A program made the position numbers and the translations under genes. This document shows, one piece after another, positions 51,201 to 58,991 of a stretch of 64,000 nucleotides of DNA; the stretch's first letter is position 1, and each line of letters starts with the position of its first letter. The notes below the pieces were generated by a model. The model was not told the origin of the DNA. It searched no databases and worked only from the letters and a program-made list of their open reading frames with translations. The stretch covers positions 1-64,000 of the forward strand of contig CAIIXF020000010.1 of NCBI GenBank assembly GCA_903813345.2, read 5' to 3'. The stretch comes from Owenia fusiformis (taxonomy: Eukaryota > Annelida > Polychaeta > Sabellida > Oweniidae).

Positions 51201-54200
51201 TTCGTGACAATTTACTGTATTTTACCTTTTAAAACAAATAACATGGTCAATTACTCAGATGCGAGTAGGTAATTACCAGTGTCGCCATCAGGTGACTGAT
51301 TCGGGGGAAATAACATGGCAGGGTATAAAAAAAATCCCTTAAACTTGAATATTCATCAGTTTAGTGGTTCACTTTTCATATTACCCTTTTGTATCTGATA
51401 GTTATACAAATTAAAATATGTCCAGTAAAAGAAAATAGTATATGCCCAACACAAGAAAATATATTTCGCTTTTTGTGATTTTACAACATGGGCTCTATGG
51501 GGAATCTCCCCGACCTAGAAGTTACATTTTCAAAGAAAATTAAATTTTCAAAGTTGATCAACTCTTTTCAAAACCACATTTCTAGATGTAATTGTACATG
51601 TAGATTCCAAATATGACATCAGTTTGACTGAATTTTGAATTTTTAATGACGTAAATCAAGATAATATCTACTCGCATCTAGTCTATTGTGGCTCGATATT
51701 TATGAAATATAGCATATTCACACTGGAATAGCCTGCCAAAAGTACTTGTAACCGGATTGACACCCCCTGCACACATTAGGATTAACGATTATATCATAAT
51801 TTTTCAAGAAATATGCCTTTGTCTATAAATACAGGATTTTTGGACAAATGAGTTTTTAACGTCATTTTAAATATACTAGCTATTTGATTATCAGCTACTC
51901 AACGTTTTTTCTGATGGGTTTGTTGCTAAATTTATTATAGCCGATTATGCTACCAAACGAAGTCCGAGGGGATATAGAAAAGCCATCGGTTAGTGTGCCC
52001 GGTTGATAACTCAAATGCCATTGACGGATATAGTAAACCGAATTGGCTCAAACATACGTCGATGCCTCGGGACAAACGAGCTTTGCTAAGGAAGAGATTT
52101 TCAAGATGGCAGCTGAATTTCAAAATGGCCGTCAATTTAATAAAAACGTAATCTTTGATAACTCAAATAATAGTGGACGGATTATGTTCAAATGCTATAT
52201 GCTGCATGCCTTTAAACAATGGATCTTGTAAAAACCAAATCTTTGATAACTGAAAAAGCATTTTGGCGAATTGGTTCAAACTTTAAAATGCTGATACCGA
52301 GGGAACAAAAGAACTCTGTTCAAGAATATATTATCAAGATATCTCAAAATACATGTCTTTCAATGGGATTAAATACTCCGTATAGTTGCTGTTTTCCAGT
52401 TATGTTTTTTCATGTTAGTTATATTCAGAATATATAGTAATTATGCATTGGGCAATTAAAAAACGTGTTTCCGTAGGACATGTTCTCTCGTATTTTAGCA
52501 CATTTTGCCAGGGTTTGTTTAATCTGTTGCCCCTTCCTAAATGGACTTCAATCTACCTCCCACACCATATACAGGTCTCCTAGAGTTCCAACAACGCGAA
52601 CATAAGTTCTGATACCGGAAACTACGTTCCTTGCACTGGAATCACGATTCTTACACCGCGAACCTCAAATCTTTAACCACACAGCACCACTACCTTGTTT
52701 CCGAACATATTTCTCGACCCGAGCACAGAATTTCGTAACCGCTAACATATTTAGAGAGAAACTTAGCTTTAAAATGTCCCCCCTCCCCTTGGAGCTTGTA
52801 TGATTAACACTTACATACATACAGGAAAATAACAATTGACTATTATTATGGTAAGGGCTAAAAGTACTTTATCTGTCTAATCTTTCACCGTCACAAAATG
52901 GGCGTCGGGATGCACAAGTGTCAAGACAGTTTCTGGTCCACCACAGCTATCACACACCACTACATATTGGCATATATCTTGGAATCACAAACACCCGGAT
53001 ATTTTATCAAATTGTTCACAGTTACGGATCTCTGTTCACGGGTCAAGAAATATGTTCGGAAACAACAAAATGGTGGTGCGCGGCTAAAGATTTCACGTTC
53101 GCGGTGTAAGAATTGTGGTTCTTTCTTACCAAAATATAGAGCCTCCCAAGGTCGGGTATTTGCAGAACTCGGCAAATGTCACGTTAAAGTGACAGAACCT
53201 CTTCTACGTATAGGTTTTCTTCACCTAATTAATGTTTTGTCCTTTTTTATTTTTTAGCATACGTTGTCTGATCCACCTTAGGTGGATTGGTTTCACCTCT
53301 TTTATAAAGGGCTCTGCAATTTGAAAATTCATTTGGAATTCAGTTGGAATTTCTCTCAGGTATTTATGCATCAAAAATGATTGTTTCCCTGGCATTTTAG
53401 AGGAAATAAATACTTTATCATTGAACATGTCTGGGGTACTACATTGAAAAGCTAATTCTGTGAGCACAAAGGCGTATACCTGTGTCGTTTGATATAGAGT
53501 ACAATAGGTAATTTATTATTTCATTTCAACAGTAATCAATATCTCTTTCAAACATCATATATGCCGAGTATTTATGTTAGTGAAAAACAATGAGTATTGG
53601 GTGTTAGGAAAAATAATGGCCAAAGTGCCCGAGGCGTATTCAACTATTGCAAGAGTGAAAGGGGTATAATTAGTTCAGCTTCATATCTTACTTTTATAAG
53701 CAAGAAAAAAACAAATGCATACTAGAGATATGCACTAATAATTCTAAAAGCATTATCATGAATTTTGACTAAAAGAGCATAATTTTCGATTCCCTTGACT
53801 AAAAAGGCATAAATTGTGATTTCCTCCTGGCCCCGGCCTCTTGAAAAGGTTACCTACATCTTATGATCTTTCTTTTAGATTTTGAAAAGGTTGTCCAGTT
53901 GTTTTTATTTCCTTTCTTACGTTTTGAAAAGAGTACTTAGCCCCTTGCTTAGCTCTTTTGATTTCTCTCCTACATTTAGAGAAGAGTACTTGGCCCCTTT
54001 TGATTTCACTTTTCGCCTTTTGAAAAGAGAACTTGGCTGTTTTGAATTATTTCTTACTTTTCTAAAAAAGTAATTGTCTCTCTTTCCTTTGATTTTTTCT
54101 TACCTTTTGAAAAGATTATTTGTCTCTTTCCCTTGATTTTTCCAACCTTTAGAAAAGAGTCTTTGTCCCTCTCCTTTGATTTTTTCTAACCTTTTGAAAA

Positions 54201-55651
54201 GAGTATTTGTCTCTTTCTTTCCTACCTGTAATCCTGTGTGGAAAGGGAAGTATCCTGTAAGGAAAGCATTTCTTGACCTACAAACAAAACAAGAACACAA
54301 ATGTATACATCATGTCCCTAACGGATGATCCTATATCATTCCTGTCAAGTAAAAAATAAAGAACGGGATATTTTCGTTTTAAAAATCGGAGTGTCGAGAT
54401 GTTTTATAGAAGAATCGGGGTGAAAATTGGGATTTCTTAAAAAGAAATCGGGAGAAAATCGCTATTTCTATAAATAATCGGGAGAGAATCGGGATTGTTT
54501 GGGATAATCGGGAATCAAAATCGAGAGGAAATCGGGGTTTGCAAAAATAATCAGGAGAAAATCGGTATTGATTAGGATAATCGGAAGAAAGCGGGAGTTT
54601 ACATTGAGATTTCTTAAGATGGATGAACTTCCTAGTTACGATTTTTTGTTTTCTCAATTTAAACCTACTTATTATAATATAGTCCAGTTTCAATAGGTTT
54701 CTTCAATTTGGAATTTGTTTTGTAAGTGAAGCTGCAATTCATATATTTACCCCTTTGCTTTTGTTACATTGACGAAAGTCCGTTATATTACAAAATGAAT
54801 GTATGTTACTTTGACGACTTACGTCGATGTAACAAAAGCGATGGTCTAAATGCATGAATAACAGCTTTATTTAAAAATCAAATTTCACACACTCGTATAT
54901 AGTATATACTGCACATTTTCATCCTGAAAGCCGAAATCTAATCAGTTGAAAAGACAAGGTTTTAACAGAGAAAAATCCAATGTGGCCGCCAGTAGCCACT
55001 CCTAATTGGAACCATAAAGTCCTGGATTTCTAGCCGTACAATGCGCCACGTGTTCTTTGTTAAGTTAACTATTATATTTAGTATTATTTGTCTATTAGTA
55101 TTTATCTTCTGTTTTTATCTTCTGTTTAAATTAACGAATGAATAAAAATTAAATCATGATACAATGTGAATAAATGGTACAATTCTCAGGTATTCTCACC
55201 AATAAAAATAACCTGGATTGATTCGAAGCAGTTAAGTGCGAACAGCATATCCGATAGAACAGGTATAGATTGTGACTAATTATAAAACTGATACTGAACT
55301 TCTGAAGTGTTTGATCAAGATGTCACATTTTGAAATTGTTTAAACATCATAAAATCTATCCTCTCTGAAACTTTTAGGCATAAACAATAATGTATAAAAT
55401 TTTCTACTCCCAATTAATATTAATATAATATAATATAGATTTGTACAAATGACACGCTTCTATTTGATCTTGTTCCTTTAACATTTGCTGTATGTGTGAC
55501 ACAGTCATGTAGGGAACTATGGACTTTGAAACAACTTACGGTGTGCAGACTGGCTGAACGTATGAAGAGTTTAGAATAACACCCTCTCTGGCCAACTTAT
55601 CAAGGTTAGGTGTCAGTACCTGTTCATTACGCCATCCAACATCATTCCAGC
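27184..55651 (-). CDS. ARSB: Arylsulfatase B/I/J-like sulfatase, 11 exons (partial at both ends)
   Basis: Type I sulfatases hydrolyse sulfate esters, for ARSB those of N-acetylgalactosamine 4-sulfate in glycosaminoglycans, in the lysosome or outside the cell. Exons a-k (55540-55651, 54226-54277, 48906-49009, 45657-45775, 45287-45351, 43758-43859, 43309-43372, 39953-40050, 39642-39778, 31508-31566, 27184-27295) total 1024 nt, about 341 codons, and all phases match. Seen: CTPSR formylglycine signature, GKWHLG, SVHAPL, TDNGG and LRGAKxTLWEGG, matching human ARSB Cys91, Arg95, Lys145, His147, His242, Asp300-Asn301 and Lys318. The first exon with the signal peptide and DD motif, and about 130-150 C-terminal residues, are not found. 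ARSI or ARSJ orthology is possible; the substrate is unproven. Confidence 0.92.
27330..27700 (-). repeat. Degenerate partial copies of sulfatase exon k, proximal block
   Basis: About five pieces resembling the intron end plus the first 65-70 nt of exon k, with starts near 27391, 27479, 27534, 27615 and 27690 (minus orientation). Each keeps the TGACCAATxGGAAACCAT core to some degree. The copy at 27399-27479 has a GGTTTCCAATTAAT triplication. None continues into the FVYNID half or a donor. Confidence 0.8.
27701..30260. other. Intron DNA between exon k and exon j
   Basis: Holds an AT microsatellite (27750-27800), one more diverged exon-k copy (28240-28290) directly followed by an ACAGGGTGTC string that may be a transposon end, and otherwise nothing recognised. 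A short acidic open stretch at 29000-29142 (+) has no supporting context. Confidence 0.4.
30265..30990 (-). repeat. Degenerate partial copies of sulfatase exon k, distal block
   Basis: About seven tandem copies, unit 85-90 bp, each with a TTTACAG acceptor-like start and the [14 protein letters not shown] coding half, e.g. starts near 30292, 30613, 30702, 30838 and 30923 on the minus strand. The unit breaks after the SKRK codons and runs directly into the next acceptor. Copies at 30855-30925 and 30636-30702 are best preserved but lack the 3' half of the exon. Confidence 0.85.
31028..31078. repeat. Small perfect-armed hairpin
   Basis: GTCACCGTAC at 31029 pairs with GTACGGTGAC ending at 31078, and the inner AAAAAACTGTA pairs with TACAGTATTTTTT. 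Tiny palindrome in the exon j-k intron. Confidence 0.7.
31508..31566 (-). CDS. ARSB: Sulfatase exon j
   Basis: Acceptor TTTCATTTATAG, donor GTATGTC. 19 codons plus one base at each side: [19 protein letters not shown], equal to the LIHISDWLPTLxxLAGG region. Phase joins exon i (GG+A) and exon k (G+AT). Confidence 0.93.
32046..33655. mobile_element. Element with long inverted ends and an internal tandem array, TATCATA duplication
   Basis: Element 32053-33648 is flanked by TATCATA (32046-32052 and 33649-33655). The related repeat at about 39330-39345 (inverted) has a single TATCATA, the empty site. Arms of about 190 bp (32060-32260 and 33450-33648) share AAATGGGTGTTATCACCCAT-type hairpins. The interior has about eight units of roughly 150 bp with CATCTTGGATTTCTAT and GAAATCCTTGACCCCTAAAA. 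No transposase. Confidence 0.8.
33656..33862 (+). repeat. Dispersed repeat X, copy 1
   Basis: Together with 31990-32045 it matches, inverted, 38437-38587 plus 39296-39400: shared TATCATAACATTAAG, TGTCCGAGATTTACCG and CGCATTCATTATGTTAA-type strings. Copy 1 was split by the TATCATA element, copy 2 by the MULE-type MITE. Confidence 0.75.
33863..35124. other. Intron DNA between exon j and exon i, part 1
   Basis: No exon found. ATATACTCCTCAAAAAAGTT at 34835 looks like the start of a DNA transposon and CCCATGTAATCGAATGGGAA at 34995 resembles the hairpin MITE at 10898, so a truncated relative is likely. Confidence 0.35.
35125..36180 (+). repeat. Dispersed repeat Y, copy 1
   Basis: 35125-35154 plus 35740-36180 match 40238-40330 plus 41464-41790 over about 450 bp. 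The 3' part is itself palindromic: 35996-36035 pairs with 36095-36135 (CAAAGGAAAGTTTGGTTGAT). Confidence 0.85.
35151..35743. mobile_element. piggyBac-type MITE at a TTAA site
   Basis: The element AGGAACATTCCTGGCC...GGCCAGGAATATTCCT lies between TTAA duplications (35151-35154 and 35740-35743). Arms of about 195 bp (35151-35345 and 35540-35743) form a hairpin. Repeat Y copy 2 has an uninterrupted CTCTTAAACCAG at 40251-40262, so insertion at TTAA is directly shown. TTAA duplication is the hallmark of piggyBac elements. Confidence 0.9.
36181..38027. other. Intron DNA between exon j and exon i, part 2
   Basis: Contains an AAAT microsatellite at 36388-36416. The open frame 37588-37872 (-, 94 codons) has no recognised motif or splice context. 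Nothing else identified. Confidence 0.35.
38028..38106 (-). repeat. tRNA-derived SINE head
   Basis: On the minus strand from 38106: GCCTCTATGG start, A box TGGTGCAGTAGTTAGAGC (38099-38082) and B box GGTTCAAATCC (38048-38038). Anticodon and acceptor stems do not close well, so a SINE or tRNA pseudogene rather than a working tRNA. Confidence 0.75.
38437..39400 (-). repeat. Dispersed repeat X, copy 2 (split by MITE)
   Basis: Inverted relative of 31990-32045 plus 33656-33862, interrupted at 38588-39295 by the MULE-type MITE. It keeps the single TATCATA that shows the pre-insertion state of the element at 32053. Confidence 0.75.
38588..39295. mobile_element. MULE-type MITE, truncated second copy
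   Basis: Starts TAGCCTTGCCCAAGTCGGT and matches the reverse complement of 11892-12706 over about 700 bp, including TGACCAATCAGCGACGGCCC and TCGGTAACCGGAGGTGAGAA. It ends near GCGATACC, about 130 bp short of the far inverted repeat. Confidence 0.9.
39642..39778 (-). CDS. ARSB: Sulfatase exon i
   Basis: Acceptor GTTATTTTTTAG, donor GTAAGTGTG. 45 codons plus two bases. Begins NGG, completing the TD-NGG metal site, then [20 protein letters not shown] with the conserved Lys of LRGxK (Lys318 of ARSB) and EGG, then [11 protein letters not shown]. Confidence 0.95.
39953..40050 (-). CDS. ARSB: Sulfatase exon h
   Basis: Acceptor TTTTTTAATTCTAG, donor GTAAGC. Two bases complete an Ala codon, then 32 codons: [18 protein letters not shown] followed by [14 protein letters not shown]. 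This is the strongly conserved Y-x-xMVSxxDEAVGN...FxTDNG region; the last Asp is a calcium ligand. Confidence 0.96.
40238..41825 (+). repeat. Dispersed repeat Y, copy 2 (split by Tc1-like element)
   Basis: Relative of 35125-36180. Its TTAA is empty where copy 1 has the piggyBac-type MITE, whereas copy 2 carries a Tc1-like insertion missing from copy 1. The 3' portion 41513-41824 is an inverted repeat with CATCTATCCGAACCTCATTG ends. Confidence 0.85.
40356..41463. mobile_element. Tc1/mariner-like element with about 260-bp inverted repeats
   Basis: Arms 40356-40625 and 41195-41463 are inverted repeats with TATATAGTAGCCCGGACAG ends, consistent with TA target duplication. Between the arms, minus-strand 41090-40880 carries [20 protein letters not shown], resembling the C-terminal (NPIExxW...LQELxxAxxEEW) part of a Tc1-like transposase. 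The rest of the gene is lost. Confidence 0.75.
41826..43308. other. Intron DNA between exon h and exon g
   Basis: No exon seen. A CTACTAATACATCA motif is repeated at 42535-42600. The open frame 42928-43131 (+) has no support. Confidence 0.35.
43309..43372 (-). CDS. ARSB: Sulfatase exon g
   Basis: Acceptor GTTTACCTGCAG, donor GTAAGCC. 21 codons plus one base: [21 protein letters not shown], matching the VPExYxxxY...R..Y segment of ARSB. Confidence 0.94.
43758..43859 (-). CDS. ARSB: Sulfatase exon f
   Basis: Acceptor TTTATTATTCAG, donor GTGAGTTAG. 34 codons in phase 0-0: [18 protein letters not shown] then [16 protein letters not shown]. The His of SVHAPL corresponds to catalytic His242 of ARSB. 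Confidence 0.96.
44098..45060. mobile_element. Second member of the TATCATA tandem-array family
   Basis: GGTTATCGGTACCAAGGTAA and TGGGGTTATCTCCCATTTTT match the left arm of 32053-33648. It is followed by repeated GAAATCCAAGATGGCCACCA units equal to the internal array. The right arm was not found; it ends about 230 bp before exon e. Confidence 0.75.
45287..45351 (-). CDS. ARSB: Sulfatase exon e
   Basis: Acceptor TTTTAATTTCAG, donor GTAAGTTT. Two bases plus 21 codons: [21 protein letters not shown], the DFRxxxEP segment before the helix in exon f. Confidence 0.92.
45657..45775 (-). CDS. ARSB: Sulfatase exon d
   Basis: Acceptor TGTCTGTTTTTAG, donor GTAAGTG. G plus 39 codons plus [21 protein letters not shown] then [18 protein letters not shown]. 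It completes GKWHLG with exon c, giving the catalytic Lys and His pair, and the P-T-x-RGFD motif. Confidence 0.95.
46285..46725 (+). repeat. Dispersed repeat, partner of 16741-16975
   Basis: Matches the first copy in two blocks separated here by about 240 bp that the first copy lacks. In the intron between exons d and c. Confidence 0.75.
46977..48077. mobile_element. mariner element with intact ends and a decayed transposase
   Basis: TACGAGGGGTGATCCAAAAG and its complement bound 1.1 kb, the typical mariner terminus with TA duplication; the ends match for about 30 bp. Minus-strand remnants include [18 protein letters not shown] (the P-x-YSPDLAPCDF catalytic-Asp motif) with KLKGWLKG around 47560-47480, and [18 protein letters not shown] near 47370-47310, the C-terminus. 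The N-terminal half is missing and frames are broken. Confidence 0.9.
48340..48770. repeat. Second locus of the GCGCAGTTTG element
   Basis: 48345-48440 matches 2050-2160 (TTTGTGATT-x-CTGGCTAAAATAG), and the hairpin at 48729-48767 matches 3264-3302 with three or four changes. A MITE (48492-48629) is nested inside. Confidence 0.65.
48492..48629. mobile_element. Short MITE with ATAGTACCCCGAACAGGTT ends
   Basis: Inverted ends of about 34 bp (ATGATGCAGTCGTG / CAACTGCATCATTC inside). Related fragments at 49096-49200 (+) and 53392-53445 (-) define a small family. Confidence 0.75.
48906..49009 (-). CDS. ARSB: Sulfatase exon c
   Basis: Acceptor TTTTTTGTAG, donor GTAAGTT. 34 codons plus two bases: [20 protein letters not shown] then [15 protein letters not shown], the GLPLxxxTLPxxLKxxGYxTHMVGK segment. 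Confidence 0.95.
49096..49200 (+). mobile_element. Partial copy of the ATAGTACCCC MITE
   Basis: GTAGTACCCCGGACAGGTTC and ATGCAGTCG followed by CTTTTTAAGATTTGTTCTAG match 48492-48600. The right end is missing. Confidence 0.65.
49225..49265 (+). repeat. AT/GTAT microsatellite
   Basis: Alternating TA and GTAT dinucleotide-type tract in the exon c-b intron. Confidence 0.9.
49266..52589. other. Intron DNA between exon c and exon b
   Basis: Contains a 37-bp tandem duplication at 50231-50304 (GTCAGAAATGTGATTACTTG unit). 51040-51230 is a diverged inverted relative of 7810-8030 (shared TTCTCCCCTACCCC and flanks). No exon seen. Confidence 0.4.
52590..53130. mobile_element. Hairpin element, TTCTTACACCGCGAAC arms
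   Basis: Arms about 52637-52770 and 52990-53120 are inverted repeats (about 80%), sharing TTCTTACACCGCGAAC and TTTCCGAACATATTTCT. The exact ends are unresolved; probably a MITE. Confidence 0.65.
53392..53445 (-). mobile_element. Partial inverted copy of the ATAGTACCCC MITE
   Basis: Minus strand reads GTAGTACCCCAGACATGTTC and AATGATAAAG, matching one terminus of 48492-48629. Confidence 0.6.
53840..54220 (-). repeat. Intronic pyrimidine/purine minisatellite abutting the exon b donor
   Basis: About seven units of 55-60 bp (core CCTTTTGAAAAGAGTATTTG then TCTCTTTCCTTTGATTTTT) on the plus strand, hence purine-rich in the transcript. The last unit ends within about 5 bp of the exon b donor GTAGG, so the intron begins directly with the repeat. 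Confidence 0.85.
54226..54277 (-). CDS. ARSB: Sulfatase exon b (active-site exon)
   Basis: Acceptor GTTTTGTTTGTAG, donor GTAGGAAAG. One base completes Pro, then 17 codons [17 protein letters not shown]. With exon a this gives [11 protein letters not shown], the sulfatase signature whose Cys becomes formylglycine. The residue after TG is Tyr where Arg or Lys is usual. Confidence 0.95.
54384..54610 (+). repeat. AATCGGGAGAAAATCGGG-type degenerate minisatellite
   Basis: About ten degenerate AATCGGGA/GAAAATCGGG units between exons b and a. Confidence 0.8.
55540..55651 (-). CDS. ARSB: Sulfatase exon a (first recognised exon)
   Basis: Acceptor GAATTATGCTAG, donor GTAAGTTG. Two bases plus 36 codons plus two: [20 protein letters not shown] then [17 protein letters not shown]. 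It carries the GWNDVGW motif that follows the DD metal ligands and the active-site Cys. The preceding exon, with signal peptide and DD, was not found in 55652-64000. Confidence 0.95.
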
Positions 55652-55714
55652 CTAGCATAATTCAATTACATCATGAAATATTATAAAAATGGTTATATCA
55701 GTAGTGATCTGATT

Positions 55715-56710
55715 TTAAAGAGAGGTATTGAATTGAAAAGAGGTGTTCATTTGAGGGAGTATTCATTCAACAGAAGTATGAACACGAGAGAGGTGTTCAC
55801 TAGAGGTAGTCCTAATTTAAAGGGATATGCACGGGAGAGAGGTGTCAAATAGAGGGAATCTTCATTCAAAATGGATATGCACCAACAAGAGGTGTTCGAT
55901 AGTACTTAGGGGTCTTCACCGAAAAGTGGTATACACGGTACGGGGAGAGGTGTTCTATCGAGGGGATTCTCATTATAAATGGGTATGCCTGGAAAAACTG
56001 TTGAAATTGGGTACCTTCATTCAAAAAGGGTATGAAAATAATAGATGTGTTCAACATAGAGGTGTCTTGTTTCAAAAGGGGTATGAATAGGATTTAGGTT
56101 TTCAAAAGAGGGCGAAGGTCTTCATTAAAAAGGTTATGCATGGGTTTGAAGTGTTCAATAGGGGGGGGGGTCTTCATCCAAAAAGGATATGCATGGGAGA
56201 GAGGTGTTGAATAGAGGGAGTCTTGATTAAAAGGAGTATGCACAAGAGAGATGTGTTCACGGTGTGCACATGGGATCTTCATGCAAATCGGGTATGCACC
56301 GGAGAGAGGTGTTCACAAGAGGGGCTTTCATCCAAATATGTAGAAATAATGTTATATGCCAAAAAGACGGAATGGGAGATTGACGGAAGAGGCCTTAAGT
56401 CAAAAGAGATATTCACAAGGCAGAGGTTTTCAAGAGAGGGAGCTTTTTTATTCAAAAGGGGTATGAACAGAATTGACGTGATCAATACAGGGGATCTTCA
56501 TTCAAAAGGGGTATGCAGAGAATTGAAATGTTCAAAAGAACGGGGTCTACATTCAGTTGAGTATGAACAGGATAAAGGTGTTCAATAGAAGGGGGTCTTC
56601 ATTCAGAGGGGTATGAACAAAATAGAGGTATTCAATAGTGTTAATCTTCGAAAGGGGTATGCACATGAGACATGTGTTCAATAGAGGAGGTCTTAATCAA
56701 AAGCAATTTA
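55715..56710 (+). repeat. GAGGTGTTCAATAGAGGGGGTCTTCATTC minisatellite, part 1
   Basis: About 18 degenerate units of 50-57 bp with GAGGTGTTCAATAGAGG, TCTTCATTCAAAAGGGGTAT and GCAC. Resumes at 58992-59155 on the other side of an inserted element. Repeat-derived open frames here are not genes. Confidence 0.9.
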
Positions 56711-57341
56711 TCCCAAAGAGACATATCAAGAATATCACGTCATTTTACCACCTGCTTTTTTGATTGTTTATGTGAATAATTACATGACGTCACATCTCGA
56801 TTATCCAATCACGTCAATGGTATATTAGTCAATTTCCCCGGGAATTCGACTTTAATGCGCTTTTCGTCTGGTGTACCAAGATTGGGCGCCATATTTGAAC
56901 ATTTTAGAATTATAGGGCTGAAACTCCGTGCTAGAAAGCAAGTAAATTACGAAGAAGAAAGTGATTCTCCCAGAGAGAGACGGCTACCAAGCCGCTGTTA
57001 CCTTTCGGGAACGTTTCATTTGACCAGATTCATCGGCCGGTCCCCGATTGAGTATTATGTTCAAAATTCTATTCAGTTTTGAACAAAAAACTCAATCGGC
57101 CGGGCGCCGTCCAATGAATCGGAGCAAATGTGACCCAGGCATCACCAATACCTTAGGGGTGAAGTTGTGTTGAGATTTTGAATTGAAATCTTTAAATGAA
57201 TTATATTATCTTGGTAATTAAAAATAAAGAAAATAGAAACCAAAAGTTATCTCGTGTTTTGATTAAAATTAAGACATCATGTAACAATCTATTGATTTAA
57301 TTAGACTTTTGGAAAATGTACGTACATGACACTATCAGTTA

Positions 57342-57437
57342 TCACACGTTTCAGCATGTGATACAGGAAATATTCCACGAAAGGTTATCAGTTATCACAC
57401 GTTTCAGCATGTGATACAGGAAATATTCCACGAAAGG
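57342..57437 (+). repeat. 48-bp direct repeat
   Basis: GTTATCACACGTTTCAGCAT through ATTCCACGAAAGGT occurs twice in tandem. Its reverse complement-like partner (GAGTGGAATATTTCCTGTAT) follows downstream. Confidence 0.9.
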
Positions 57438-57443
57438 TAATAT

Positions 57444-58486
57444 TGTATCATCCACGAAAGCGAAGCTTGAGTGGTGATACATTGTTACCCGAGTGGAATA
57501 TTTCCTGTATCACATAAGCTGAAACGTGTGATGACGATTTTATCACATGTCTAGGATTTTGAAGCATTTTGATTTGGTCAGTTATGATTGTGTTCAGAAC
57601 CCCGTGTACTTCTGGTAACTATTATAATTTTTGATTTCGCTTTGAAACAATATGACGTCATACCGTTGTATTCGTACTTGTTTGTGAAATAGTATGACGT
57701 CATATTGTTTTCCTAAGCTAGAAGTGATATAATCAGTGACGTTACATCGTTGCTATCGATCATCACTGGTTGCCTCTAGTAACGTGTGAGACGGCCGTGT
57801 GAGACGGGAAAACTCACACGGTAATCAACCAATCAGATTACTGGAATTTTACAGAGCATGTGATAAAATACTGTATCATCCACGAAAGCGAAGCTTGAGT
57901 GGTGATACATTGTTACCCGAGTGGAATATTTCCTGTATCACATAAGCTGAAACGTGTGATGACGATTTTATCACATGTCTAGGAATTTTGAAGCATTTTG
58001 ATTTGGTCAGTTATGATTGTGTTCAGTACTTCTGGTAACTATTATTTTAATTTTTGATTTCGCTTTGAAACAATATGACGTCATACCGTTGTATTCGTAC
58101 TTGTTTGTGAAATAGTATGACGTCATATTGTTTTCCTTAGCTAGAAGTCAAGGAGGATTGGCTCCCAGAATGCAACACCGATATTCTGCAAAACAATCAC
58201 CTAGCGATAGCTTTGTTGGAGAGTATCGGGTCATTCTCCATGCAGTCGTACAAATTATACAGACACGAATAGCAAATGACGCATGCGTGGAGATTAAAGA
58301 ATATCGAGTTGGAACCCTGGCTTCCAATCCTCCTTGGCTAGAAGTGATATAATCAGTGACGTCACATCGTTGCTATTGATCATCACTGGTTGCCTCTAGT
58401 AACGTGTGAGACGGCCGTGTGAGACGGGAAAACTCACACGGTAATCAACCAATCAGATTACTGGAATTTTACAGAGCATGTGATAA
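57444..58486 (+). repeat. 428-bp tandem duplication
   Basis: 57444-57871 and 57872-58486 are about 97% identical once the 188-bp MITE and its 9-bp duplication in copy 2 are removed. Copy 1 supplies the empty site for that MITE. Confidence 0.92.
58149..58336. mobile_element. 188-bp MITE with 9-bp target duplication
   Basis: Perfect 13-bp ends CAAGGAGGATTGG / CCAATCCTCCTTG, looser out to about 45 bp, flanked by GCTAGAAGT at 58140-58148 and 58337-58345. The undisturbed GCTAGAAGT of the other duplicate at 57718-57726 is the empty site. Nine bases suggest a Mutator-like mobiliser; eight (hAT) is possible if the T is shared. Confidence 0.92.
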
Positions 58487-58539
58487 TTGATAGTATTGAA
58501 AACAAGACTATAACCAGAATGGTAAAGTAAGCTCATTTG

Positions 58540-58880
58540 ATAAATGACCCATTTTCATTTTCTGGGGGAAGCTTATTTTTTAAAGCCATGGTATTGATCT
58601 TTTTTTATTACGTAATATCAATCAAGATCTTCCAATAACCATTTCGAGTAAATTCTGATATTAACAAAAAAAATTTACAGCAGGTTAAAGACGTTGAATT
58701 TGCCCATTTTTAGCATATTTTCGCTAAAACTATGACGTCACGCCACCACTCCCCATGCAAAATGATTTTAAAACACGTTTTTTCTGGGGGAAGCTTATTT
58801 TTTAACGTTGGGAATTCAATTTTTACTCATAATAGTCTCATGCATAATATACCATTTCGAGTAAATTCGAGTTCGTAAAT
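58540..58880 (+). repeat. Direct repeat pair, about 220-bp offset
   Basis: TTCTGGGGGAAGCTTATTTT and ACCATTTCGAGTAAATTC each occur twice in the same order (near 58558 and 58640, then 58782 and 58852). Confidence 0.75.
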
Positions 58881-58991
58881 TATCACACACTTTACTTTTA
58901 AAGTTTCCCTAAAGTAATTTCCCATTGACAATAATCTGTGACGTCATATGTCAGAATTTATGTTAATGAGCAAATGACGTGATATTCTTAA

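Larger units (their letters stand above)
56728..58989. mobile_element. 2.3-kb element inserted in the minisatellite
   Basis: AAGAATATCACGTCATTT at the left and its complement at the right, with looser similarity over about 100 bp, bound the insertion that splits the minisatellite. The interior is made of direct repeats and palindromes with TGACGTCA-type motifs and one MITE. No transposase frame was recognised; the superfamily is unknown. Confidence 0.65.

Noticed and set aside
55827-56588. Open frames in the 55.7-56.7 kb region
   Set aside because: They are translations of a degenerate minisatellite.
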